A stretch of 17,863 nucleotides of DNA from Dehalococcoidia bacterium (GTDB lineage: Bacteria > Chloroflexota > Dehalococcoidia > UBA2979). Positions 1-7,341 of the stretch are shown one piece after another (the stretch's first letter is position 1; the number at the start of each line of letters is the position of its first letter). Under the pieces are notes generated by a model, which saw only the letters and a list, made by a program, of their open reading frames with translations, did not search any database and was not told the DNA's origin. A program made the translations under genes and the position numbers. Location: assembly GCA_023228765.1 (NCBI GenBank), contig JALOAM010000051.1:1-17863 (forward strand), in the 5' to 3' direction.

Positions 1-62
1 TCAATCGCGAGGCGATCGCACTCCTCGAACGGTCGCGTGCGAAGGCTGGCGCCGCGCGATAG
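1..62 (+). CDS. 3' end of an unidentified upstream gene (partial)
   Basis: An open frame enters from the left edge (codons from base 3) and ends at TAG 60-62, giving a 19-residue C-terminal tail that reads NREAIALLERSRAKAGAAR. Third codon positions are mostly G or C, as in the neighbouring genes, and the helical, basic tail looks like a genuine protein end. Too little is present to assign a family. It lies on the same strand as the oxidoreductase at 189, with about 126 bp between them. A chance open frame cannot be excluded over so short a stretch. Confidence 0.45.
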   Translation, partial: NREAIALLERSRAKAGAAR

Positions 63-103
63 GGGCGAGGCCCGCTCGCGGCGTTTGCACCGGATCCGAG
101 ACG

Positions 104-140
104 CCGCCCTCGGAGGTGTTACCGACGCGTCCGAGGGCGG
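104..140. promoter_or_regulatory. Perfect 11-bp inverted repeat upstream of the F420 oxidoreductase
   Basis: CCGCCCTCGGA at 104-114 is exactly complementary to TCCGAGGGCGG at 130-140, with a 15-base loop. No T-run follows the right arm, so it does not look like a standard intrinsic terminator. It lies 48 bp before the start codon at 189. It could be an RNA hairpin at the 3' end of the preceding gene, or an operator or leader structure for the oxidoreductase. Which of these applies cannot be decided from one sequence. Confidence 0.45.
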
Positions 141-188
141 TCGTGATGCTGAAGGCACCTCATCCCCGCCCATCGAGGAGGACTCACC

Positions 189-1190
189 ATGGTCTCCGTC
201 GGCTACGCGCTCCTGACCGAAGAGCACCCCGCGAACGACCTCGTGCGGAACGCGGTGAAGGCGGAGGAGGCCGGGTTCGCCTTCGCCGCGATCTCGGACC
301 ACTTCCACCCGTGGCTGGACAGCCAGGGCGAGAGTCCCTTCGCGTGGACGGTCCTCGGTGCGATCGCGCATGCGACGGAGTCGATGGCGATCGGCACGGC
401 GGTCACGTGCCCGACCACGCGGTTCCACCCCGGGATCATCGCCCAGGCCGCGGCGACCGTCGCGACGATGGCGCCCGGCCGCTTCTTCCTCGGCGTTGGC
501 ACGGGCGAGAACCTGAACGAGCACATCTTCGGGGACCCGTGGCCGGCTCCCCCCATCCGCCGCCGGATGCTCACTGAGGCCATCGAGGTCATCCGCGTGC
601 TGTGGACCGGCGAGGAGAAGAACTTCGAGGGCGAGTTCTACACGGTGGACCGCGCGCGGATCTACAGCATGCCGGACGTGCCCCCGCCCATCATCGTGGC
701 GGCGGGCGGGAAGCTCTCGGCGAGGCTGGCCGCCGAGTCCGGCGACGGCATCATTGCCACCGCGCCCGATGCGGATTTGCTGGAGACGTGGCGGGGTGAG
801 GGCGGAACGGGCCCGAGGTTCGGCATGATCCACATCGTGTACGCCTCGGACGAGCGTTCCGCCCGCGAGACGCTTGCGAAGCACTGGTCGCACGCGCCAC
901 TGCCGAGTCCGATGAACGCCGACCTCAAGGGCCCGCGTGAGTTCATGGCTGCGTCGAAGTTCATCCGGCTGGAGGACTACGGCGACGAGATGCCCCTCGG
1001 CCCCGACGCCGGGCGGGTGATCTCCGGGATCCGCGAGTTCGAGGAGGCCGGGTACGACCATGTGCTCGTGCATCAGATCGGTCCGGATCAGGACGGCTTC
1101 TTCCGCTTCTTCCAGGAGGAGGTCCTCCCCGAGCTCGACACACAGCCTGCCCGCCTCGCGCAAGGTGAGGCAGCGATGGCGTCCGCCTGA
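189..1190 (+). CDS. F420-dependent LLM-class oxidoreductase (TIGR03557-like)
   Basis: This 333-residue protein has the luciferase-like monooxygenase TIM-barrel pattern. Near residues 60-115 it shows the F420-family segments PTTRFHPGIIAQAAAT and FFLGVGTGENLNEHIFGD, which resemble F420-dependent glucose-6-phosphate dehydrogenase and its TIGR03557 relatives. Such enzymes are cytoplasmic and use coenzyme F420 for hydride transfer; the substrate cannot be predicted here. The length is normal for the family. The ATG at 189 is preceded by a GAGGAGGA Shine-Dalgarno about 7 bases upstream. A flavoprotein dehydrogenase follows after a short gap, so the two may be co-transcribed as a redox pair, but no shared pathway is evident. 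FMN-dependent use is the main alternative. Confidence 0.88.
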   Translation: MVSVGYALLTEEHPANDLVRNAVKAEEAGFAFAAISDHFHPWLDSQGESPFAWTVLGAIAHATESMAIGTAVTCPTTRFHPGIIAQAAATVATMAPGRFFLGVGTGENLNEHIFGDPWPAPPIRRRMLTEAIEVIRVLWTGEEKNFEGEFYTVDRARIYSMPDVPPPIIVAAGGKLSARLAAESGDGIIATAPDADLLETWRGEGGTGPRFGMIHIVYASDERSARETLAKHWSHAPLPSPMNADLKGPREFMAASKFIRLEDYGDEMPLGPDAGRVISGIREFEEAGYDHVLVHQIGPDQDGFFRFFQEEVLPELDTQPARLAQGEAAMASA

Positions 1191-1238
1191 CGGGGGTGGG
1201 GTAGAGTGGGGTCAGGTCGGCCAGACCGGACATCAAGG

Positions 1239-2687
1239 ATGGAGCTGGCCTTGCCCCCTGGTGATGCAGAGCCCCTCGCGCCTGGTGCGCCGGCACCCGC
1301 CCTCGATCCGGTCGAGGAGGCGAGCCGCGATTCCTTCCCCGCAAGCGATGCACCGGCGTGGACGCCGGTCTCGGGCCTCGGGGCCCCGGAGAACGAGGTC
1401 TCCCGGCCCATGGGCCGCCCTCGGGTGGTGATCATCGGTGGCGGGTTCGGGGGACTCGCGGCGGCGAAGGCGCTGCGTGACGCGCCCGTGGACGTCACGC
1501 TCATCGACCGGCGGAACCATCACCTCTTCCAGCCGTTGCTCTACCAGGTGGCGACGGGAGGCCTCTCCCCCGCCAACATCGCCGTGCCGCTGCGACGCAT
1601 CCTGAGCCGCCAGGAGAACGTGCGCGTCCTGCTTGCCGATGTGCAGGCGATCGACCTCGAGGTGAACACGGTGACCGCGTCCGGACAGGTGATCGCCTAC
1701 GACCACCTCATCGTCGCCGCGGGATCGCGCAACCACTGGTTCGGACACGACGACTGGGAGGAGCACGCCTCCGGCCTGAAGAACGTGGGTGAGGCGACCC
1801 GCCTCCGAGGCCACATCCTCCGCGTGTTCGAAGAGGCCGAGCTCCAGCCCTCGAGATTGCTCGATAACCCGGGACACCTCACGTTCGCCATCGTGGGCGC
1901 CGGCCCGACCGGCGTGGAGATGGCCGGTGCGATCGCGGAGCTGGCGCGTGACACCCTGAAGCACGACTTCCGCTCGATCAATCCCGCCTCGGCGAAGGTC
2001 GTGCTGATCGAGGCGGCTGGCCAGGTCTTGCCGCCGTACCCGGAGAGCCTCGGGCGGAAGGCGCAGCGCGAGCTTGAGCGCCATGGCGTCCAGGTCCGGA
2101 CGAGCACCCTCGTCACCGAGGTGGACGAGAACAGCCTGACCGTCAAGAACGCCGAGGGCGTCTCGGAGCGGATCCCCGCGCGGACGATCATCTGGGCCGC
2201 CGGGGTACGCGCCGCCACCCTCGCCCAGCAGCTCGCGACCGCCGCGGGCATCGAGCCTGACCGAGGCGGGCGCATCCCCGTGGGCACCGACCTCCGCATC
2301 CCCGGCCGCCCCGTGTACGTCATCGGCGACATGGCCCACGTCCCCGACGAGGACGGGCGACCGCTGCCCGGCCTCGCCCCGGTCGCGATCCAGGAGGGTG
2401 AGCATGCCGCCCGTGCCATCCTCGCGGGACTGCGAGGCCAGCAGGTGGGCCCGTTCCGCTACCGCGACCGAGGCAGCATGGCGACAGTGGGGCGCGGGTT
2501 CGCGGTGCTGGAGCGTGGGCGCATCCGGCTCTCAGGCTGGCTCGGATGGCTGGGCTGGCTCTTCGTCCACCTCATGCAGGTGAACGAGTTCGAGAACCGC
2601 GCGCTGGTGTTCACGCAGTGGGCGTGGTCCTACCTCACCCGGAACCGCTCGGCGCGGCTGATCGTGCGCGAGCCGGAGTCCGAGTAG
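1239..2687 (+). CDS. NAD(P)/FAD-dependent oxidoreductase, type II NADH dehydrogenase-like, with FPASD N-terminal extension
   Basis: The core is a pyridine-nucleotide disulfide oxidoreductase fold of the NDH-2 type. It has an FAD-binding GGGFGG motif at about residues 67-72, the family stretch HHLFQPLLYQVATGGLSPAN just after it, and a second Rossmann motif GAGPTG at residues 220-225 for NAD(P)H. A Trp/Leu-rich C-terminal stretch (GWLGWLGWLF then FTQWAW) would attach it to the membrane. NDH-2 passes electrons from NADH to quinone without pumping protons. The N-terminus carries about 55 extra residues, Pro/Ala-rich, with EEASRDSFPASDAPAW (FPASD at residues 33-37). The start is uncertain: ATG 1239 is used here, GTG 1206 is in frame 11 codons upstream, and ATG 1410 would remove the extension and give a standard NDH-2 start. 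Confidence 0.85.
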   Translation: MELALPPGDAEPLAPGAPAPALDPVEEASRDSFPASDAPAWTPVSGLGAPENEVSRPMGRPRVVIIGGGFGGLAAAKALRDAPVDVTLIDRRNHHLFQPLLYQVATGGLSPANIAVPLRRILSRQENVRVLLADVQAIDLEVNTVTASGQVIAYDHLIVAAGSRNHWFGHDDWEEHASGLKNVGEATRLRGHILRVFEEAELQPSRLLDNPGHLTFAIVGAGPTGVEMAGAIAELARDTLKHDFRSINPASAKVVLIEAAGQVLPPYPESLGRKAQRELERHGVQVRTSTLVTEVDENSLTVKNAEGVSERIPARTIIWAAGVRAATLAQQLATAAGIEPDRGGRIPVGTDLRIPGRPVYVIGDMAHVPDEDGRPLPGLAPVAIQEGEHAARAILAGLRGQQVGPFRYRDRGSMATVGRGFAVLERGRIRLSGWLGWLGWLFVHLMQVNEFENRALVFTQWAWSYLTRNRSARLIVREPESE

Positions 2688-2738
2688 CTCCTCGTCGGTC
2701 GTCGTCCCCCTCCGCCGAATCTGCTGTCACTGCACTGC

Positions 2739-2757
2739 AACGCGCGAGCCTCGCGTT
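2739..2757. terminator. Short hairpin after the NDH-2-like gene, possible weak terminator
   Basis: AACGCG at 2739-2744 pairs with CGCGTT at 2752-2757 across a 7-base loop, about 50 bp after the stop at 2687. There is only a weak T content downstream. It is the only clear hairpin in this 145-bp gap and may mark the end of the preceding transcript. The assignment is tentative. Confidence 0.25.
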
Positions 2758-2808
2758 CTGATGCGGAGCCCTCGGGATGCCCTCGTACGGTGCGGTCGTC
2801 CCGCGAAG

Positions 2809-2826
2809 TACGAGGAGTACGAGGAG
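2809..2826 (+). promoter_or_regulatory. Tandemly duplicated Shine-Dalgarno (two 9-mers) that fixes the SRPBCC gene start
   Basis: TACGAGGAG occurs twice in a row (2809-2817 and 2818-2826), giving two GAGGAG ribosome-binding cores. The second ends 6 bases before ATG 2833, an ideal spacing. This favours 2833 as the start rather than the in-frame ATG 2761, which lacks a comparable site. Confidence 0.6.
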
Positions 2827-2832
2827 GACGTG

Positions 2833-3468
2833 ATGCCGAAGGTAGAACGCGCGATCGAGGTCGAAGCGCCGCTGCAGGTGGTCTACAACCAGTGGACCCA
2901 GTTCGAGGAGTTCCCCGAGTTCATGGAGGGCGTCACGGAGGTCCGCCAGATCGATCCGCGGCGCCTCGCGTGGAAGGCGGAGATTGCCGGCGACGTCGCC
3001 GAGTGGGAAGCGCAGATCGACGAGCAGGAGCCGGACGAGATCATCGCCTGGCACACCGTCGCCGGCCGAGGCGTGGACGGCTCGGTCTCCTTTCGCCCGG
3101 CGGGTGAGGACCGCACGCACATCCAGCTCGATATGTCCTACGAGACGGAGTCGTGGACCGAGAAGGTCGGCGACATGCTCGGCTTCGTCGAACGCCGCGT
3201 CGAGGGCGACCTGGAGCGGTTCAAGGAGTTCATCGAAGCCCGCGGACACGAGACCGGCGGCTGGCGTGGATCCATCCATACGACCGAGGTGCGCGACGGC
3301 CGTCCGATGAACAGCCCGAACGAGGGCACGATCGAGACCCATGTCGACGCGGAGCGGCGGAGCGCCGAGGAGCGCCAGGCGGGCGCCGTCGACCTCGATG
3401 AGCCGGGGGCGGCTCCCGGTGGCGGGCCGGCGATCGATCCGGCCACCGGTCAGCGACGGATCGTGTAG
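2833..3468 (+). CDS. SRPBCC-family (START-like, polyketide cyclase/dehydrase type) protein
   Basis: This 211-residue protein opens with the typical START-like pattern: a first beta strand RAIEVEAPLQVVYNQW followed by FEEFPEFMEGVTEVRQID. It continues with alternating strands and a long helix near residues 112-140 (SWTEKVGDMLGFVERRVEGD). SRPBCC proteins bind hydrophobic small molecules or lipids in a deep cavity; no ligand or catalytic role is predictable here. Residues from about 145 on form a low-complexity, probably disordered tail rich in Glu, Arg, Pro and Gly, ending in GQRRIV. The fold itself is about 150 residues, so the tail is an addition. The gene converges on the SEDS-PBP gene with only three bases between their stops, so they share one termination zone. 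Confidence 0.8.
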   Translation: MPKVERAIEVEAPLQVVYNQWTQFEEFPEFMEGVTEVRQIDPRRLAWKAEIAGDVAEWEAQIDEQEPDEIIAWHTVAGRGVDGSVSFRPAGEDRTHIQLDMSYETESWTEKVGDMLGFVERRVEGDLERFKEFIEARGHETGGWRGSIHTTEVRDGRPMNSPNEGTIETHVDAERRSAEERQAGAVDLDEPGAAPGGGPAIDPATGQRRIV

Positions 3469-3471
3469 CAC

Positions 3472-6213
3472 TCACCCCTTCGAGGCGAGCCACGCCTCGA
3501 TGACCGCCTTCGCGGCCGGGCCGGCCTGTTGCGATCCCGAGCCTGCGAACTCCTTGATGACGGCCACGGCGACAGCACCACCGTCGGGGCCGTCATCTTC
3601 GGCGTACGCGATGAAGAGGGCGTGCGGGTTCTCCTCCATGACGACTTCCGCCGAGCCGGTCTTGCCACCCACGGCGACGCCCGGGATCGCCGCGGTCTGC
3701 GCCCAGCCGGTGTCCACGCTCGCGCGCATCATCTCCGCGAGGTCGGCGGCAGCCTGCGGGGAGAGCGCCGTGTGCCACGCTTCGGGCGTCTCGCCCAGCA
3801 TGAGGTGGGGCCGCATGACGACGCCGTCGTTCACGGCGACGCCCGCGAGGAGGGCGAGGTGGAGCGGGCTGATCTGGAGCTCGCCCTGCCCGAACGCCGA
3901 GGCGGCCAGCCCCGCGTCGGTGTCGAGGAACCCGGGCGTCGTGGCGAGTCGTCCCTTGCTCGTGGGGAGGGCGAACGGCACCGACTGGTCCAGCCCGAGT
4001 GCCTCGGCCATCGCCACCAGCCGCTCCTCGCCGACCTCCAGCCCGAGCTGCGCGAAGTAGGTATTGCAGGAGTACGCGTACGCGTCCCGCACGGTTCGAG
4101 TCTGGAACCCCGGCGGCTCATTCCTCGACACGATGCGGACGCCGTCGATGAAGATCTCGGGCGGGCACTCGGCGGGTGTGTCGGGGGTCACGAGGCCCGC
4201 CTCCAGCGCCGCGGCGAGCGTGACGGTCTTGAACGTAGAGCCGGGCGTGTAGAGCCCTTGCGTGGCGCGGTTCAGGAGCGGGCTGCCCTCGGCGGAGCGG
4301 AGGTGCTCCCACTCCTCGGGCGTGAAGTTCGGGTCGAACGTCGGCGTGCTGGCGAGCGCGAGCACCTCGCCCGTGTGCGGGTCGAGGGCGACCACCGCGC
4401 CGGTCGCGCCCTCCAACGCCTGTTCCGCCGCCCGCTGGATGTCGAGGTCGATCGTGAGCTGGACGTCGTCGCCCTCGCGCGATTGGTGGAGGAGGTCGAG
4501 CCAGGTGTCGCGCGGGCTCGGGCTCGCGCGGCCGAGGAGGGAGTCCGCCGCGACCGCTTCGACGCCCGTCGCGCCGAGTGCGGAGACGTATCCCAGCATG
4601 TGCACGCCGCCGCCGTCGAGGTAGACGCGCCGCGGCTCGCCGTCGGGGCCGATCTCGGTCGTCGCGAGGCGCTCGCCGTGACGGTCGAGGATGTCGCCAC
4701 GCTGGACGCGCAGTTCCTCGACGCGGTGTCGCTCGCCGGCAACCGCGGGGTCCGTTGTGAGGTCGGGCCGCGCCACCTGCCAGTAGCCGAGCACGAGCGA
4801 CAGCGCTGCGAACCCGCCGAGGATCGCAAACCCCAGGTGTCGCATCCTCGGTGCTGCCGTGGCGCTCAGCGGCAGCCGGACGCGAGGGCGGGGCGCTCCC
4901 GCCTGGCGACGCTCGGGCGACGAGGCGGCCACGATGAGCGCGAGCATTACCCAGCCCATCACCATCGACGAGCCGCCATACGAGAGGAACGGGCTGGTGA
5001 GGCCGGTAAGCGGCAGGATGCGGAGGATGCCGCCGAACACGAGCAGCACCTGCGCCGCGAGACTGATCGCGAGGCCGGCCATCAGAAGCTGGTTGAACGG
5101 ATCGCGGACGACGCGCGCTCGGGCGAGGGTGTGCACCGTGATCAGTCCGTAGAGCATCACCACCACGAACGACCCGAGGAGGCCCCACTCCTCGCCGATG
5201 ACGGCGAGGGGGTAGTCGGTGTGTGCGGCAGGGATGAGCCCGGGGTAGCCGTAGCCCGGCCCCGCTCCGAACACGCCGCCAAAGACGAACCCGCCGAGGG
5301 CCTGCAGTGACTGGTAGCCCGAGCCCCGCGGGTCGGCCCATGGATCGAGCCAGACGTCCACGCGCTCCTCGATGCGCGCGGAGCCCGAGTAGATCACCGC
5401 GAACCCGATCACCGCTCCGACGACGGCGAAAGCGACATAACGCTTTCGCCCGGTCGCGACGTACAGCAACCCCACGAGCGTGGCGCCAAAGATCAGCGAG
5501 GGCCCGAAGTCGCGCTGCGCGAGCACTCCGAGGACGGGGAGGCCAAACATCCCCAGCAATGGCAGCCAGTCGTACAGCGGTGACGCCATCACGGCGCGGC
5601 CGTCCGGCCGTGGCGCGTTGCGGCCCTCGCGCGGGGCGTCCCGCACCTCGCCGGTGGGGGTGCGGACGGCGAGGTGGCCCGCGATGAACGCGACGAGGAG
5701 CACCCGCAAGACCTCGGCGGGCTGGATGCCGACCGGACCGAAGCGCAGCCAGAGCCGAGCGCCCTCGCCGGTTACGTCCTCGCCGACGGCGAGCGTGAGG
5801 ACGATGAGCGCGAGGCCGGCGGCGAGGAACCAGTACCGGAAGCGCAGTAACCACGGGAGGAGGTAGGGGAAACCGACCAGCATGATGAACGCGGCCCACC
5901 CGGCGCCGATCCAGAGCAGCTGGGTCGTGACGAGGCCCGGCTGCACCCGCGCGATCACTCCGAGCCCGAGTGCGCAGAGGATCCACGCCGGCGACAGGAC
6001 ATACGGGTCCCACCGCCGGTAGAGGAGCGAGAGCACCGCAGGCGTGGCGAGCGGCAGGCTCGCGACGATCACGAGGCTCGCGAGCATGTCCGCCGTCGGC
6101 TCGCGGTCCGTCGCCACGAGGACGATGGACGGGACCATCACGATCAGGAGGGGAGGCACCAGGAGCAGCAGCAGGCTGTGGCCGGCAGACCGGGAGTGCC
6201 GGGATGCGGTCAT
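3472..6213 (-). CDS. Single-chain SEDS glycosyltransferase (RodA/FtsW) - class B penicillin-binding transpeptidase fusion
   Basis: This 913-residue protein joins two partners that are usually separate. Residues 1 to about 440 form a multi-pass SEDS polymerase, with the extracellular-loop motif WLDPWADPRGSGYQ (conserved Asp of the DPxGxGYQ part at 294), AHTDYPLAVIGEEWG and TSPFLSYGGSS. After a Pro/Arg linker, M457 precedes one more TM helix (about 460-480). A class B PBP follows with RGDILDRHGERLA, then all three transpeptidase motifs: STFK (Ser659, Lys662), SCN (715-717) and KTG (851-853). It should polymerise and crosslink peptidoglycan at the outer face of the membrane. The compact pedestal of about 170 residues resembles actinobacterial PbpA, whose gene often neighbours rodA. 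ATG 6213 has a GAAGGAG site (6219-6225). Whether it serves elongation or division is unresolved. Confidence 0.93.
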   Translation of the reverse strand: MTASRHSRSAGHSLLLLLVPPLLIVMVPSIVLVATDREPTADMLASLVIVASLPLATPAVLSLLYRRWDPYVLSPAWILCALGLGVIARVQPGLVTTQLLWIGAGWAAFIMLVGFPYLLPWLLRFRYWFLAAGLALIVLTLAVGEDVTGEGARLWLRFGPVGIQPAEVLRVLLVAFIAGHLAVRTPTGEVRDAPREGRNAPRPDGRAVMASPLYDWLPLLGMFGLPVLGVLAQRDFGPSLIFGATLVGLLYVATGRKRYVAFAVVGAVIGFAVIYSGSARIEERVDVWLDPWADPRGSGYQSLQALGGFVFGGVFGAGPGYGYPGLIPAAHTDYPLAVIGEEWGLLGSFVVVMLYGLITVHTLARARVVRDPFNQLLMAGLAISLAAQVLLVFGGILRILPLTGLTSPFLSYGGSSMVMGWVMLALIVAASSPERRQAGAPRPRVRLPLSATAAPRMRHLGFAILGGFAALSLVLGYWQVARPDLTTDPAVAGERHRVEELRVQRGDILDRHGERLATTEIGPDGEPRRVYLDGGGVHMLGYVSALGATGVEAVAADSLLGRASPSPRDTWLDLLHQSREGDDVQLTIDLDIQRAAEQALEGATGAVVALDPHTGEVLALASTPTFDPNFTPEEWEHLRSAEGSPLLNRATQGLYTPGSTFKTVTLAAALEAGLVTPDTPAECPPEIFIDGVRIVSRNEPPGFQTRTVRDAYAYSCNTYFAQLGLEVGEERLVAMAEALGLDQSVPFALPTSKGRLATTPGFLDTDAGLAASAFGQGELQISPLHLALLAGVAVNDGVVMRPHLMLGETPEAWHTALSPQAAADLAEMMRASVDTGWAQTAAIPGVAVGGKTGSAEVVMEENPHALFIAYAEDDGPDGGAVAVAVIKEFAGSGSQQAGPAAKAVIEAWLASKG

Positions 6214-6415
6214 CCGCTCTCCTTCGTGGCCTCGTCACACCGTGCCGTCATCGAGACGGTGCCGCGAAGCCTCGATCAACGTACCGCACGTTCTCCTTGG
6301 GGGTGATTCCGATTCCGTGACGAGTCTCACAAGCCACCACCAAGGGACTGGACGGAGCCTCGGGGTGGCGTCCTATCGTGGAAGGCGAACCCCGCAGCCC
6401 ACCAGAGGGAACCGC
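6214..6415. promoter_or_regulatory. Divergent intergenic region between the SEDS-PBP fusion and the RodZ-C-like gene
   Basis: This gap of about 200 bp must carry the promoters of both divergent genes. On the minus side, GAAGGAG (6219-6225) is the ribosome-binding site of the fusion. The only clear structure is a small inverted repeat in the fusion's leader: CACCGT 6238-6243 with ACGGTG 6256-6261, and alternatively CCGTC 6245-6249 with GACGG 6255-6259. I see no convincing -35/-10 pair. Shared promoter control of two cell-wall genes is an inference from the layout. Confidence 0.5.
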
Positions 6416-7192
6416 GTGTTCGAATTCGAACTCGAAGCTGAGGCCTGGCCGATCGCGCTGCTCGTGCTGCGCATCCTCACGGTCCTCCTCCTGTACCTCT
6501 TCCTGCTCACGGCCTTCCGAGCCCTGCGCGCCGACCTCCGCGCCCCCGCTCCCGTGGAGCGCCCTCGTCGCCGCGTCCGTCGCGAGCGCGCACCCGTGGA
6601 GGTGGTCCCCGCCTCCGTCGCCGCTGCCTCCTCGACGACAGTCGAGGCCTGGCCCGAGGTGGGCGAGACGCCGGTCGAGCCCGTCGAGCCGTGGGACGAC
6701 GAGGAGGAGTGGGAGCACGAACCCGTGCCCGCTGATCCGGAGCGAGAGCGGTCTCGTCTGCGCCCTGCGTTCCTCGTGCCGGTCGTGGCCGCTGTCCTCG
6801 TCGCGGGGTTCGCGGCCGGGGCGTTCTGGCTCGCCGACGATGCGCCCGGGACGCCTCCGACCGAGCAGGTGGGGCCATCCGCCACGCCGATCCCGCCCGG
6901 TGAACCGCCGACCGAGCAACCGGCCCCCGGCCGGGTCACGGTGGGCCTCGCGGCGCGCGAGGACTCCAACCTCCGCGTCACCGTGGACGGCACCGTGCAG
7001 TTCGATGGCGTCCTCCGCGAGGGCGAGAGCCAGGCCTGGGAGGGTGGCACCCGCATCCAGGTCTGGACGGACAAGGGCAAGACGCTCCAGCTCGCCGTGA
7101 ACGGCGTCGACCTCGGCGCGTACTCCCCGGCGATGGACCGCCCGGACTGGAACCGCATCGACTTCGGCTTCTGGCCCGGCTGGGCGCAGTAG
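6416..7192 (+). CDS. Two-TM protein with RodZ C-terminal-like (DUF4115) domain
   Basis: This 258-residue protein starts at GTG 6416, preceded by AGAGGGA five bases upstream; longer in-frame starts run into the divergent intergenic region. A first TM helix lies at about residues 11-32. A charged, Pro/Glu-rich stretch with basic then strongly acidic parts leads to a second TM at about 118-138, then a Pro/Thr linker. The C-terminal 85 residues match the RodZ_C/DUF4115 beta-domain pattern: LRVTVDGTVQFDGVLREGES, a W in QAWEGG, and LAVNGVDLGAY. Classical RodZ has an N-terminal helix-turn-helix that binds MreB; none is present here. Divergence from the SEDS-PBP gene suggests a role as a membrane partner in peptidoglycan synthesis. 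The domain call rests on remembered family patterns. Confidence 0.72.
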   Translation: MFEFELEAEAWPIALLVLRILTVLLLYLFLLTAFRALRADLRAPAPVERPRRRVRRERAPVEVVPASVAAASSTTVEAWPEVGETPVEPVEPWDDEEEWEHEPVPADPERERSRLRPAFLVPVVAAVLVAGFAAGAFWLADDAPGTPPTEQVGPSATPIPPGEPPTEQPAPGRVTVGLAAREDSNLRVTVDGTVQFDGVLREGESQAWEGGTRIQVWTDKGKTLQLAVNGVDLGAYSPAMDRPDWNRIDFGFWPGWAQ

Positions 7193-7198
7193 GGAACT

Positions 7199-7252
7199 TC
7201 GAGGGACCTCTCGGCGCTTCGGTAGCCCTCGATGCCGGCTGTCCCGGCTGTC
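7199..7252. repeat. Inverted repeat and tandem 9-mer between the RodZ-C-like gene and the 82-aa protein gene
   Basis: TCGAGGG at 7199-7205 pairs with CCCTCGA at 7226-7232 across a 20-base loop, starting only seven bases after the stop at 7192. Directly after it the 9-mer CCGGCTGTC occurs twice in tandem (7235-7243 and 7244-7252). The hairpin has no T-tract, so at best it is a weak terminator or an mRNA-end stabiliser. Confidence 0.3.
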
Positions 7253-7341
7253 GCGACTGCGTCACTCGTCGCCGGAGCAGGGCCATCGGTCCGCGATTCG
7301 TCGACGGCTACGTTCCACGCGATCTGCGAAGGAGCGAGCCC

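Noticed and set aside
1233..2405. Minus-strand open frame (390 codons) opposite the NDH-2-like gene
   Set aside because: It is antisense to a gene with two intact Rossmann motifs and has no protein-like pattern of its own.
2761..2832. Upstream ATG 2761 as the start of the SRPBCC gene
   Set aside because: The extra 24 residues are unlike an SRPBCC N-terminus. The strong GAGGAG site sits six bases before ATG 2833.
3529..5310. Long plus-strand open frame (593 codons) opposite the SEDS-PBP gene
   Set aside because: It is antisense to a gene with full SEDS and PBP motifs. Its translation is Arg/Glu/Gly-rich with no recognisable domain, as expected for an antisense frame in GC-rich DNA.
4118..6238. 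Long minus-strand open frame (706 codons) in another frame of the SEDS-PBP gene
   Set aside because: Its translation is dominated by Arg, Pro and Ala with no family pattern; the overlapping frame has all catalytic motifs.
6044..6415. Longer N-terminus for the RodZ-C-like gene starting at 6044
   Set aside because: It would overlap the divergent SEDS-PBP gene by 170 bp and its translation is Arg/Ser-rich. GTG 6416 has a ribosome-binding site and is followed directly by the TM helix.
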